Source: Irineochytrium annulatum
Lineage: Eukaryota; Chytridiomycota; Chytridiomycetes; Chytridiales; Chytridiaceae
Reading direction: 5' to 3'
DNA length: 28,762 bases
Assembly (NCBI GenBank): GCA_027600665.1
Contig: JADGJL010000256.1
Location: 1-28,762 of the forward strand
The notes under the pieces are model-generated. The model saw nothing but the letters and a program-made list of their open reading frames with translations, was not told where the DNA came from and searched no databases. The stretch's first letter is position 1. The number at the start of each line of letters is the position of its first letter. Below, piece after piece: positions 9,588-21,917 of the stretch. The position numbers were made by a program, and so were the translations under genes.

Positions 9588-9983
9588 ATGGGCAAGGAAC
9601 ATCACCGCATTCTGATCAGGGAAGCCAACGACCAACGATGCCACATCGCCATCGACGGCGCGAGCACCGCCAGCTCATCATCCTCAGCAGCTTCGGCGAA
9701 GGCCGCGACATCCGCCTCGTCTTCCCAGGTCGGAGCTCTCGCTACCCTCGTTTCGGTCATCTCCAGTCGGGTTGCGGATGGTGCCGCACCCGCCACGTTA
9801 CCCGCCACATCGCTGGCGGTCGCGCCAAGTGATTCGTCGGCCGGGCGCGCGCCGGCGGCGGAAAAGGAGGAAGATGGCGAGGCGATGATAGATAATGAGG
9901 CCCTCGCGATGACGGAGGATGATGACGTGGTAGTGGTGGATGTCGCCGAGGGGGATGCGGAGGAGAGTTGGGAGTTGTTGTGA
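9588..9983 (+). CDS. hypothetical Ser/Ala-rich acidic protein
   Basis: This is a single open frame of 131 aa with stop TGA at 9981-9983. It starts MGKEHHRILIREANDQRCHI, runs into a Ser/Ala-rich low-complexity middle (ASTASSSSSAASAKAATSAS), and ends in an acidic Asp/Glu/Val tail. No domain was recognised. Support comes from the position (head-to-head with RWDD1 at promoter distance), the usable ATG and the sensible amphipathic start. Against it are the low complexity and long overlapping open frames in the other frames (for example 9638-9832 on +). An intron changing the C-terminal part is possible. No function can be given. Confidence 0.4.
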   Translation: MGKEHHRILIREANDQRCHIAIDGASTASSSSSAASAKAATSASSSQVGALATLVSVISSRVADGAAPATLPATSLAVAPSDSSAGRAPAAEKEEDGEAMIDNEALAMTEDDDVVVVDVAEGDAEESWELL

Positions 9984-11310
9984 TGTGATTAGAACCAGCG
10001 ACGGGGACGTTAATATGGACGTTGATGGTGATAATTACGTCGGGTGTGATTCTACATGAGGATTCGGGGAGGGGCTTGACTGAGTAGTTTCGCGCATTCT
10101 TGCTGAACATTTGCCCTTTGTTGTGTCAATACCGATATCAGGCCCGAGCTTATCCCGATAGACCTACTACTGTGATTTTCCCTTCGGATGGTTCACTTGG
10201 TCGTTACCTTTCCTTTTCACTGCCTATTGCATACACATTTTGAGACCATGGCTCAATCGAGAATATTTAACGCCGATGTTGTCCCATAAGACTTCCGCTG
10301 TGATCGTATTTTTGTATACCTTTCTCTTCGTTTGTTCGTATGCCCACTTTACGACCTCCTGCCATTTATTTGCAAGATCGATATTAGCCCTTACGTATTT
10401 TCCATTCAAAAAATGCGTATAACATGGACCTGAGCCCCGCTAATCTCCAGCGGGCATGTCACTTCCTTTTGGCCCCTCTTGCCTCTCGCCAGCGCTAACT
10501 TCGATCTCGCGGACGACGTATCCGCGGCGGTCAACTGGTGCTGCTTGCCTACAAGAACGCTTCTGAACTCCGAAATGAAATCGCTGGTACCAGCGTCTAC
10601 CGACCGTTGGCGCCTCTCGACACCACAACACCGACTTGGCGTCGTCCATCGACATAATGGGGCGTGGATGGAACATTTATGGTGGAATCTGGTTGCAGTC
10701 TCGTCCAGCCTAAGCGGCCCACCAGTATGCATCCGCGACGACAAAGTGCGCAGCTATGGGGGCACGCCCGGCAAGAACCGCTACCCACTCTTCTGCTTCG
10801 CAATCACTGTGCCTGCAAGAATGCTGTGCCGGTGTCAGCTCCGACATTAATGGTGCCGGGGATAGCATTGAGCGCTTGTCCAGGGTGACATCAGGAGGTT
10901 GCGTTGCCAGTCGATCCTCGACGCCAACACAAAGGGATTCGGAGATTGACGCGGACGCATACGTCAGTCTGGATGCCTACGAATGGTTTACATCAAAGCT
11001 TGCTCTTCGGCTATGTTAAGAAATAAGAAATATTCATTTTACCTCATGTTGTGCCGGGCTCTTTCTTCATGATATTTGCAACACGACCGAGGGCATTCAA
11101 CCCAGCCGGAGGCGTCGGGCCAGCCGTGGCAGTAGGCATTCACTGGGATGCGGGGATGGCGGCGAGTTGGTATAATGTAAACTCGGAGTGGGAAAAAAAG
11201 GAATTGCATCAACTAAGCCTATATTACGTGCAACTTCAAGCTATGGGGAAGAGCTGATCACATCATCGAAGAATTTGCATTTAATCCACAACACAACGAA
11301 ACTTTTTGCG
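9984..11310. other. 1.3 kb region without a recognised gene
   Basis: Only short open frames occur, on both strands, none with recognised homology. A minus-strand frame at 10224-10409 has varied, protein-like composition (ANKWQEVVKWAYEQTKRKVY) but no partner exons. Three overlapping + frames between 10479 and 11019 have protein-like composition but break repeatedly. These may be remains of decayed genes, or unannotated exons. The right end should hold the promoter of the erythromycin-esterase-like gene. No tRNA, terminal repeats or transposase motif was seen. Confidence 0.4.
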
Positions 11311-12890
11311 ATGGACCAAATCCTCCACAAGGCTGCTGTGCCGCTCTGCCGTCTCACCGCAAAGTCGCACGCCCAGCTGCTCTCGTCCATCGGCCCTTCC
11401 GTCCGCTGCGTGCTGATCGGCGAGGAAACGCATGGGACCGAAGGTAGTCCAGTTATTGCTCCGATCGCGCGGCCGCTTGATACCTTGTCCTGGATCTAGA
11501 GTTTTATCGGCTTCGTGCAGATATAACGAGGTCTTTAATCAAGGAGCAAGGTTTCAATGTCGTTCTCTGCGAAGCCGATTTCCCTGCCATGTTCGAGGTA
11601 TGGGCCGATATAACCACAAGGCCGCCAAATTGGAATGAATTCCTTCGTAACTAGGTGAACCGTTACGTCGGCGCAACGAAGGCCGCAGGGAAGCCTACGG
11701 TCGACGAGGCCATGGCGCAGCTGCTGGACCGCTTTCCGCGCTGGATGTGGCACAACCAGCCCGTTCGCGAGTTTGTCTCCTGGTTAAAGGTGTACAACGA
11801 CGACTTGAAAAAGAACGGCGAGGAGAAGAAGGTGGTCGGCATGCTGGGGATGGACATCTACAGCATGTAAGAGCAATTGTCTACGTAAAGACGCAACTTA
11901 AGTTGTCCTTCAACCCCATATAGGTATCAAAGCGCGAAAGAGGTTATTAATTATTTGGAAAAGATGGACCCGCGCATGGCAGATTTTGCAAGAGACCGCT
12001 ACGGGCTCCTGATGTCGTTCGAGCCCGAGGCGGAGAACTACTGCAGCGCCGTAATGGCTGAGCGCGTGACCGCGCAGCAGGAGAACGTGACTCAGATGCT
12101 CGTCGAGCTCCTCCTACGCGAGCTTGACTACGTCCGGGCTCGCAACGACGAAGACGAGTTCTTCAGCGCGAGCGAGTATGCCAAGCTCGTCGCAGACGCC
12201 GAGGAGTACTACCGTGTCTCTTACCTCTCCCACCACCGTTTTTGGAACATCAGGGACGGCCACATGGTCGAGACTGTCGAGCACGCGCTGCGCTACTTTG
12301 ACCGCAAGCTCGGGGAGGGTTATGATGAGGCGTCGAAATGCGTCATTTGGGCCCACAATAGCCACTTGGGGGACTCGGCCGCCACGGAGCACGGGCGCCG
12401 GGGACGACATGTCAACCTGGGTCATCTCGTCCGCGAGCGGTTTGGTCTGGAGAAGAGCTTCATCCTCGGCCTCTGCACTTACGAGGGCACGGTCCGAGCG
12501 GCAAGGGCCTGGAATGGGCAAGACTACGTTATGGACCTCCTGCCCTCACTCCGTGGCAGCACTGGCGACCTCCTGCACCAGGTCCGCGGCCTCGTCGGAT
12601 CTGATTTCGTGCTGACGATTCGCGGCGCCGAGTCGGACGCGCTGAAGGTGCTGGAGCAGGACAGGCTGGAGCGCTTCGTGGGCGTGCAGTACAAGAAGCG
12701 GACGGAGAGGCGGTCGCATTATAGCGCATGCAAGCTAGCGGGCCAGTACGACGGCGTCGTGCACCTCGACAAGACGTCGGCTATCAAGTTGATCGCAAAG
12801 GCGAAGCATGAGTCTTCGGTCAGACCGGGCACGATTGACTACTCGAAGTGGGAACATTTAGTGCTGGATGACGAGGATATTGAGGAGTAG
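11311..12890 (+). CDS. erythromycin-esterase-family hydrolase
   Basis: Four exons: 11311-11443, 11500-11597, 11655-11866 and 11924-12890. Together they give 1410 nt, 469 aa, with stop TAG at 12888-12890. Intron lengths are 56, 57 and 57 nt. The protein matches the erythromycin esterase / EreA-EreB fold family. It has the catalytic GE-x-THGT motif near residues 40-47 (LIGEETHGTEEFYRLRADI), CEADFPAMF, VNRYVGA, and a second conserved block WAHNSHLGDSAATEHG about halfway. No signal peptide is evident, so it is probably cytosolic. Bacterial members hydrolyse macrolide lactones or belong to larger succinoglycan-biosynthesis-related groups; the substrate in a fungus is unknown and may not be an antibiotic. 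The family is mainly bacterial, so old horizontal transfer followed by intron gain is possible. The start ATG sits 30 residues before the GEETHG motif, as in homologues. Confidence 0.85.
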
Positions 12891-13193
12891 GCAACGTCGG
12901 TGAGCGCTTAACATCGTGTTAATTGGAATGCTAGAGCCATGAGAGGGTAGTGTGGAGCCAGAGGGCTCCCTTGCTTTGATTTGCGAAACTGCTGCCGTAT
13001 GCTGTATGCTGTATCCTCTTCGATATACCCTCCTTCTCTTTCCTCAGGGCAGTGCAACATGAGCTATTCTTGCAGTCTACGTGCTACGTGTCGAAAAAAT
13101 TAACATAGCACTGAAAAGCTATCTCTGAAGTACATTTGTTATCCTTGACATTCGTTTTGACAACCAAGTTTGATCTCCATTCAACTGCGGGTG
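12891..13193. other. intergenic, tandem genes; nothing specific
   Basis: These 303 bp lie between the esterase-family stop and the XPB start. They must contain the 3' UTR of the first and the promoter of the second. A short direct repeat, CTGTATGCTGTAT, occurs near 12999-13014. No other element was assigned. Confidence 0.4.
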
Positions 13194-16366
<3,173 letters not shown>

Positions 16367-16572
16367 TAGCTTGAATATGTAATTGAATATATTGTATTTG
16401 TACATTTAGTGCTAGTGGCTCATAATCTACAGCTTTAATCGAAGTACATTCAGCAACAAAGATACATGGATGATTAACAATGGATAACTTTGGCAGACCG
16501 CTTAACTTTGAGTCCGATCGTTCGCAAGGTCGACTAGAAAGAAATCCTATCAATGCAAGCGTGGCTTTTTTT
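16367..16572. other. convergent 3' region between XPB and CatSper-like gene
   Basis: These 206 bp lie between two stop codons. The left part, just after the XPB stop, is AT-rich (TGTAATTGAATATATTGTAT near 16378-16397), which fits a fungal 3'-end processing region. A run of T lies next to the stop of the minus-strand gene. No gene was seen. Confidence 0.4.
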
Positions 16573-18214
16573 TTACATACCCAAGTCGTCCAAAACCTTG
16601 AGCTGCTTCTGCTGCAGATGTTGATTTAGCTCCAACGAAGCGAGCAACGCAAAGTATGAGGAGAGAAGCTCCTTTTGCCTAGAAAGAAGTCAAAAATTGA
16701 GTCGGGTCCCACCCCGAAAATTTCGTTACCTCGTTGGGAGATTTGGCGAGTAATAGTTGTCTATCCCATTCTCTTCCTCAAAAATTCTGTCCTTCAAAAG
16801 CCCGTCCTCATCCAAGTGCCGAAGGGATGTCCGACTCGGCTCTCTATTTTCCACTTCCATAAAATCGAGATCTGCCGAGTTCTAACAACAACTATAAAAA
16901 AGGCGGAATCACGAGTATTCCCACCTTTTTCTTCTGACGACGTCGCAGGCTGAGCCGGTCGCGGGCGGATTGGAGGTTGTTGACGATGACAGCGACGAAG
17001 AGACTGAATGAACGTCATTACATGGCATTGGAAAGAAGCATCCTCACTTTAAAAAGATGAAGTTCATGACGATGATTACGACGATGACAAAGTAGTAAAT
17101 GGACCAAGACTTAGCCTCGTTGTCCTTGTACACCTCCGACCACAGGTCAAACGTCATGACCTGAAACACGCGGAAACAGGACGTGCCGAGGTTCCCGAAT
17201 CGGCGGGGGTCGATGTCCCTGTACGTCATAGTAGCGAAGACAGCGAAGGCATCTACGCAAGTTAACTTCGCGAGGACTCTGCACATTCACATACAAAGCA
17301 TAATGCCAGACAATAGCACAATGTTCCCCATGGCCGGGATCGATTTGAGGACCGTCGAAATAATCACCTGCAAAGAGCGCAGGAAGCTGATCGTGCGCAG
17401 GACTCTGAGGGAACGGATGGCACGGACGGCGCGGAAGAGCCTCAGCAGCCTAAAAATCCTCACGTTGAACGTGACGGCCGTCGTGAGGTAGTACGGAACG
17501 ATCCAAGTAATGATAGACACGACGACGATAATGAGGTCTTGAATAACGAGTAAGTTTCCCACACGCACAGAGCGCTCGCATGAGCCTGCGACGTACCGAA
17601 GTTGTTCCATCCGGATGTGAAGTAGCGGAGTCGCCACGAGAAGAGCTTTAGGACGCTCTCCAGTATGTAAATGCCCAAGAAGGCGTCGTCCACGACCGTG
17701 AGATACCATCCTTGCACAAGTTTAATATGACACTATAGAATCATTCAATATCTTACCGTACGCCTTATTAAGCTCGTCGACGGTCTCCATTGAAAGTACG
17801 ACAGTGTTCATAAGAATGACCAGGAGGATGAGGTTGTTGAAGATGGAAGTCTGTGTCAAGTCGAACACCTTCCCCCGCAGCCAGCTGCTAGTGTGTATCT
17901 GCCGGATGAGATTCGGGTCCGTGCTTAAAATTGGGAACCTTAGGATAAAGCTGCATGATTAGCGCAAACCTCGCCTGCGTCGATAGAGTCTCGAACGAGC
18001 CCGAGTGCTGGCTCTTCTCGGCCTTCGTCTGGCCCGAGCCCATCGTGTGGACGCTATGGAAGTCCCATTCGCTCGTCGCCATAGCTTGCAGCGTCGCTGA
18101 TCTGAAGTCAGATGAAAGTCCGTCAAACAACGTTTCATCCGACCAAGCCTCTTCCACAGAGTATACGCATAATATTTACAATATTTCATGTTATGGACCT
18201 TCCTTCCAGGCCAT
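16573..18214 (-). CDS. CatSper-like single-domain voltage-gated cation channel
   Basis: Proposed exons: 18199-18214, 17997-18150, 17757-17950, 17597-17710, 17295-17537, 17048-17252, 16925-17003, 16730-16881 and 16573-16678. Together they give 1263 nt, 420 aa, with stop TAA at 16573-16575. One six-helix domain is visible: S1 about 93-111, S2 about 126-144, S3 about 160-177, S4 about 186-213, pore about 260-285 and S6 about 292-316. S4 has eight Arg at every third position (186 to 207). The selectivity segment MTFDLWSEVY carries the T-x-D-x-W pattern of CatSper pores. After S6, a charged helix ends KELLSSYFALLASLELNQHL, like the CatSper C-terminal coiled coil. CatSper channels are tetramers of such subunits that admit Ca2+ in the flagellar membrane. 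The first 16-nt exon and its intron (GTCCAT donor) are tentative; exons from 17950 downward are well supported by the conserved helices. Confidence 0.82.
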
Positions 18215-18372
18215 CTTACTGCGATGTTTTATGAGGGCAATGTATCGAACAACCGGAGGTCCTCGGTGCTCCGAAGGCACAACTCTGACTCTGTTCTCTG
18301 CATTGATGAATCTACATGGTATATAATGCCCTATATCTGCTAACCACTCCAGCTATGTACACTCAAATTTCG
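18215..18372. other. short tandem intergenic region, TAF5 to CatSper-like gene
   Basis: These 158 bp lie between the TAF5 stop and the tentative start of the channel gene, both on the minus strand. They presumably contain the TAF5 3' UTR and the channel promoter. If the channel's first exon is wrong, extra 5' coding sequence could lie here. Confidence 0.35.
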
Positions 18373-20762
18373 CTAGGTCGGCGGGATAAACGGCCCGAGC
18401 GCCAACAACACATTCGTCCGCATGTAAGAGACATTGTAAACCGGTGTCCGCTTTGTCGGGAACGTCCCCAGCAGGTATGGGGACGGTCTTAATTGATCAA
18501 TTGATCAGTATAGTCAGCGATGAAACAATGTAATATGCTTACCCTCCGCCGTCACGCTTCACTTCATGAGTGTCCGAGGTCAGCACGTCCCATATCCGAA
18601 CGGTGTTATCCGCTCCGCCCGACGCAAGCTGCTTCCCGTCCCGGCTAAAAGCGAGTGAATAGACCGTGTTCGAATGGCCCAACAGGTTCTTAATTAGTTT
18701 CCCGCTTGCAAGATCCCATAACTTGATATCATTCTCCTCGCCTAACGAAACATTTAGGTTGAGCACATGTGAAAGCCTTACTAAGGGCCTTACCGGCTGA
18801 TGCCAAATTTCGACCATCGGGAGAAAAAGCGAGGGTGGTGACAGCCCCCTTATGTCCCTTCATAAGCCTTACGCAATTCCCTTTCTGGACGTTCCATAGG
18901 CGGATTTGAGTGTCGCTTGATCCAGTGGCGATGTAGTTGCAATTGGGGTGAAATTTTACGGTCTACCAAGGGTGTAAGGCAACTCTCGGCACCAAAATCT
19001 TACGTCAACGTCAGAGCTGTGACCAACAAAAAGGCGCAGGGGGTTGATGGTGTCTGTGAAAGTGTAAGTGCCAAATATTGGAAGCAAAGCTCGGACCCGT
19101 GCTCCACAACTTCGCAGTGCGATCGTGAGAACCGCTAACGAAGTAGCTGCCCATAGGACTAAACTCGACATCCCAAACTATGCCAAACGTTCATCAGGAA
19201 GCATGAGCTACGTCATAACATACCAGGGTAATTGTGCCCCTTGTACACAGCAAGGTTAGTAAACGTGTCCAGGCTCCACATCCGAACGGTCCGATCCTCC
19301 GAACACGAAACGGCGTATTTCTTATCAGCACTGATGCTGATTCCATAAACGGGTCCCGAGTGTCCGACTAAGCGCTTCGTTTCCGCCTCAGTTATTTTCC
19401 CCGAGTCATCAAGTGACGCGCATTTCAACTTCTGCCCCGTCACATTCCAAACGCGCACGAACGATTCAGAGAGTCCCGCGCAGCAAATAGTTGAATCCTC
19501 GGAAATTTCTAGGCAGTTCAGGGTGTCGTAGGTGTTGTGAAAGGTGTATGCGCAGATCGACGGGAGGGAGTTGGGACCCAGTGCGACGCGGTTGCGGACT
19601 TGCTTTAAGATCTCGATGTTCTTTGCGACATCCGTGAATTTCCTACGATCCGCGTTTAACTAAAGATCACGCCTTTCAACGACTTACGGATATGGCAACG
19701 GCACGTTTTCACGTGCGGGAGAATCAGGGAAAGTCTCACCTTTCACTTGTCTTAACAAGTCATCCTTTGCATGGGGCGTCTCCGTCATCTGGCCAAAGGG
19801 TAAGGTATTATTTAAGAACTATCGCAACTCCTTACATCCTCCCGAATCGCCTTTTCCATCTCAGTAACCAGCCACGGATCCGGCGGAAGTTGACCGAGAA
19901 GCGCAGGCTGGTTGTTGAACTCGTTCAAGGCCGACGAGCTGACTCCGCTTATCCCAACCCCTTCATCAAGATCCATCGCCGCCGTCGGCCGGTCGCTATC
20001 CACTGCATAACGTCAATGACAAGGTGTAGGTATAAAATGCAAAACCTCGAATCGCAATGTGATTGCATATTAATCTACAGACAGGACGTCAGTCATCATT
20101 CGTATTCATGAAAGGGAATGCACACCGAGTCAATAAAATGAATTTATTGTCTTGTAAGAAAGCCAGCATTAGCTCAAACGAGAAACGGCTCATTCGAACG
20201 CCGTATCGGTTCTTCAGGAAAGTCTGCGCCAGGTCCGACTCCTCTATCTGATTTTTTTGCGTGATGGAACCCATTCGAGACACGTCCGAGTTGTGCTGCT
20301 CGACATGATCGCTTTTATACGAGTTGAAGAAAGCCTGAGCTGGAACGGTCGTTAAGCACCACTTCACGACAGCGAATCTCAACCTTGGTCATGCATTTCC
20401 TTCCCGACTAAGTCCAAGTACGAATGCACAAAGATTGGAAATAAAATCTTCCGCATCTCCAGCTTGTACTTATCCAGCGAGTCCTCAATCCATATCCGTA
20501 GCCGGCCATAGCTCTGCTCATACGCCGCTGGGTTCTTCAGCTCGACCTCATTGTAATGCAAGATGAAGTCCGGCACGGAAGCCTCATCGCTTTCGGGTTT
20601 TTTGGCCTCATCAGATAGGGAGTCCAGAGGCAGGCCTGCCTCGGATCTGAAAGCCTGCTCCGATTGCTTGAACCCTTCAACGAGCGATTAGCTGACTGTG
20701 TGTCGGGCTGTGATCCCACCCTTGGACCTCAGGTACGAAGCAATAGCCTCATCGGCATCCAT
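18373..20762 (-). CDS. TAF5: TFIID/SAGA subunit TAF5 (WD40)
   Basis: Twelve exons: 20720-20762, 20384-20674, 20126-20339, 20046-20074, 19836-20002, 19688-19788, 19224-19642, 19097-19177, 19004-19053, 18794-18962, 18543-18741 and 18373-18487. Together they give 1878 nt, 625 aa, with stop TAG at 18373-18375. TAF5 scaffolds TFIID (and SAGA in yeast). Domain order: LisH at about 3-35 ([20 protein letters not shown], assembled across intron 1); NTD2 at about 64-195 ([33 protein letters not shown]); linker with the conserved VPLP; then WD40 repeats from about 305, with [39 protein letters not shown] and [15 protein letters not shown]. The tail [19 protein letters not shown] is typical of TAF5. It is shorter than yeast or human TAF5 (about 800 aa), mostly in the N-terminus and linker. 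Intron lengths are 41-55 nt; exon 4 is 29 nt; one donor is the unusual GTCCGA at 19091-19096. Confidence 0.93.
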
Positions 20763-20845
20763 CCTCGGCTGGCCAGACTGCGCGTCGGGAACTCGATCAA
20801 GAGCGGGAGCTCTGGAGAGTGAAGTCCGGACGTTATCTGAAACAC
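20763..20845. promoter_or_regulatory. compact bidirectional promoter, TAF5 / CoaE
   Basis: Only 83 bp separate the start codons of TAF5 (-) and the dephospho-CoA kinase (+). Both 5' UTRs must be very short, or transcription must start inside the opposite gene. No TATA box was seen. Confidence 0.45.
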
Positions 20846-21670
20846 ATGCGCATCATCGGCCTCACAGGTGAGCGATGCTCAACGCAGACCGTAATGGAGG
20901 ACGACTTTCTGACATAGATCCATCGAATGACGTGGATATTGCCATGCAGGTGGGATCGCGACGGGGAAGTCGACCGTTTCCCGGACCCTGGCTGACAACG
21001 GCGTCCCTGTCGTCGATGCCGACCTCATAGCAAGGGAAGTGGTGGCTCCCGGGGCCCCCGGATACCGGAGGATCGTTGCGGCAATGGGTGCCAGCAACGT
21101 GCTGTCCCCGTCGGGCGAGATCGACCGGCCGAAACTAGGCGCCATCGTCTTCCGCGATCCCGAGGCCCGGCGGCGCGTGAACGCGGCGACGCACCCGTAC
21201 ATTAGGCTGGAGATGCTGAGGAAGCTCTTGTGGTCGTTTCTATGCGGGAAGCGGGTCGTGGTGCTGGACACGCCGCTGCTCTTTGAGAGCGGGATTGATA
21301 AATGGGTTCATGTCATTGTCGTCGTGTACTGGTATGTAACGAGTAGCTACAGAACGGATCTTCACGTGTCTAATATTGCTTTAGCCCGGAAACAATTCAA
21401 AAGCAGCGGCTGATTAAACGAGACGACCTTTCTCCGGAAGCTGCTCAACAGAGGATTGATGCGCAGATGTCCATCGAGCGCAAGAGGCAGTTGGCGACGG
21501 TAGTTATCGACAACTCGGCGGGCATAAGGGAGACTCGCAAGAGGGTGGAAGAACTGATTCCGCAGCTGAAACATTCTTGGATTGGGACCGGGCTTGCGTG
21601 GGGCTTACTTGCTTGGCCGGCAGCAGTTCTTTACTCATTGCTTACCATAATAAAGCTATGTCGTCTTTGA
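20846..21670 (+). CDS. CAB5: dephospho-CoA kinase with C-terminal membrane tail
   Basis: Three exons: 20846-20867, 20950-21331 and 21385-21670. Together they give 690 nt, 229 aa, with stop TGA at 21668-21670. Intron lengths are 82 and 53 nt. The enzyme phosphorylates dephospho-CoA to CoA, the last step of CoA synthesis. It begins [15 protein letters not shown], the P-loop at residues 8-15; intron 1 splits the Gly8 codon within that loop. Also conserved are [47 protein letters not shown] and VVIDNSAG. A hydrophobic stretch of about 25 residues near the C-terminus ([20 protein letters not shown]) looks like a membrane anchor, as in other eukaryotic single-domain enzymes, and suggests attachment to an organelle membrane. 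The name follows yeast CAB5. Confidence 0.93.
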
Positions 21671-21917
21671 CCCGCCGCTCGTCGAAATCCGCCTTAATAT
21701 TCTCTTGCTGTTGCTTTGAAGGTTAGTATCGTATTCTTCAAATTCTCGAAGGAGTTTATTCGAAGAAAGGAAGCCGCGTAAAACATGCGGAAGCCCTAAT
21801 CCAACGGGTAACGTCGGGATGACGTGGCAATGGCCGAAAGGAAAAGACGTGGCGCGGAACTCAGCTGAAAAGCGAAGGGGAGCGCACAAGTCCCAGTTCC
21901 CAAAGCCTTCCTAAACC
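21671..21917. other. tandem intergenic region, CoaE to PPR gene
   Basis: These 247 bp presumably hold the CoaE 3' UTR and the PPR promoter. No element was assigned. Confidence 0.35.

Noticed and set aside
16892..16924. 33-nt intron in the channel gene using the TTTATAG acceptor
   Set aside because: It gives an early stop. The next acceptor (TTGTTAG, 43-nt intron) opens a frame that reaches the conserved coiled-coil tail.
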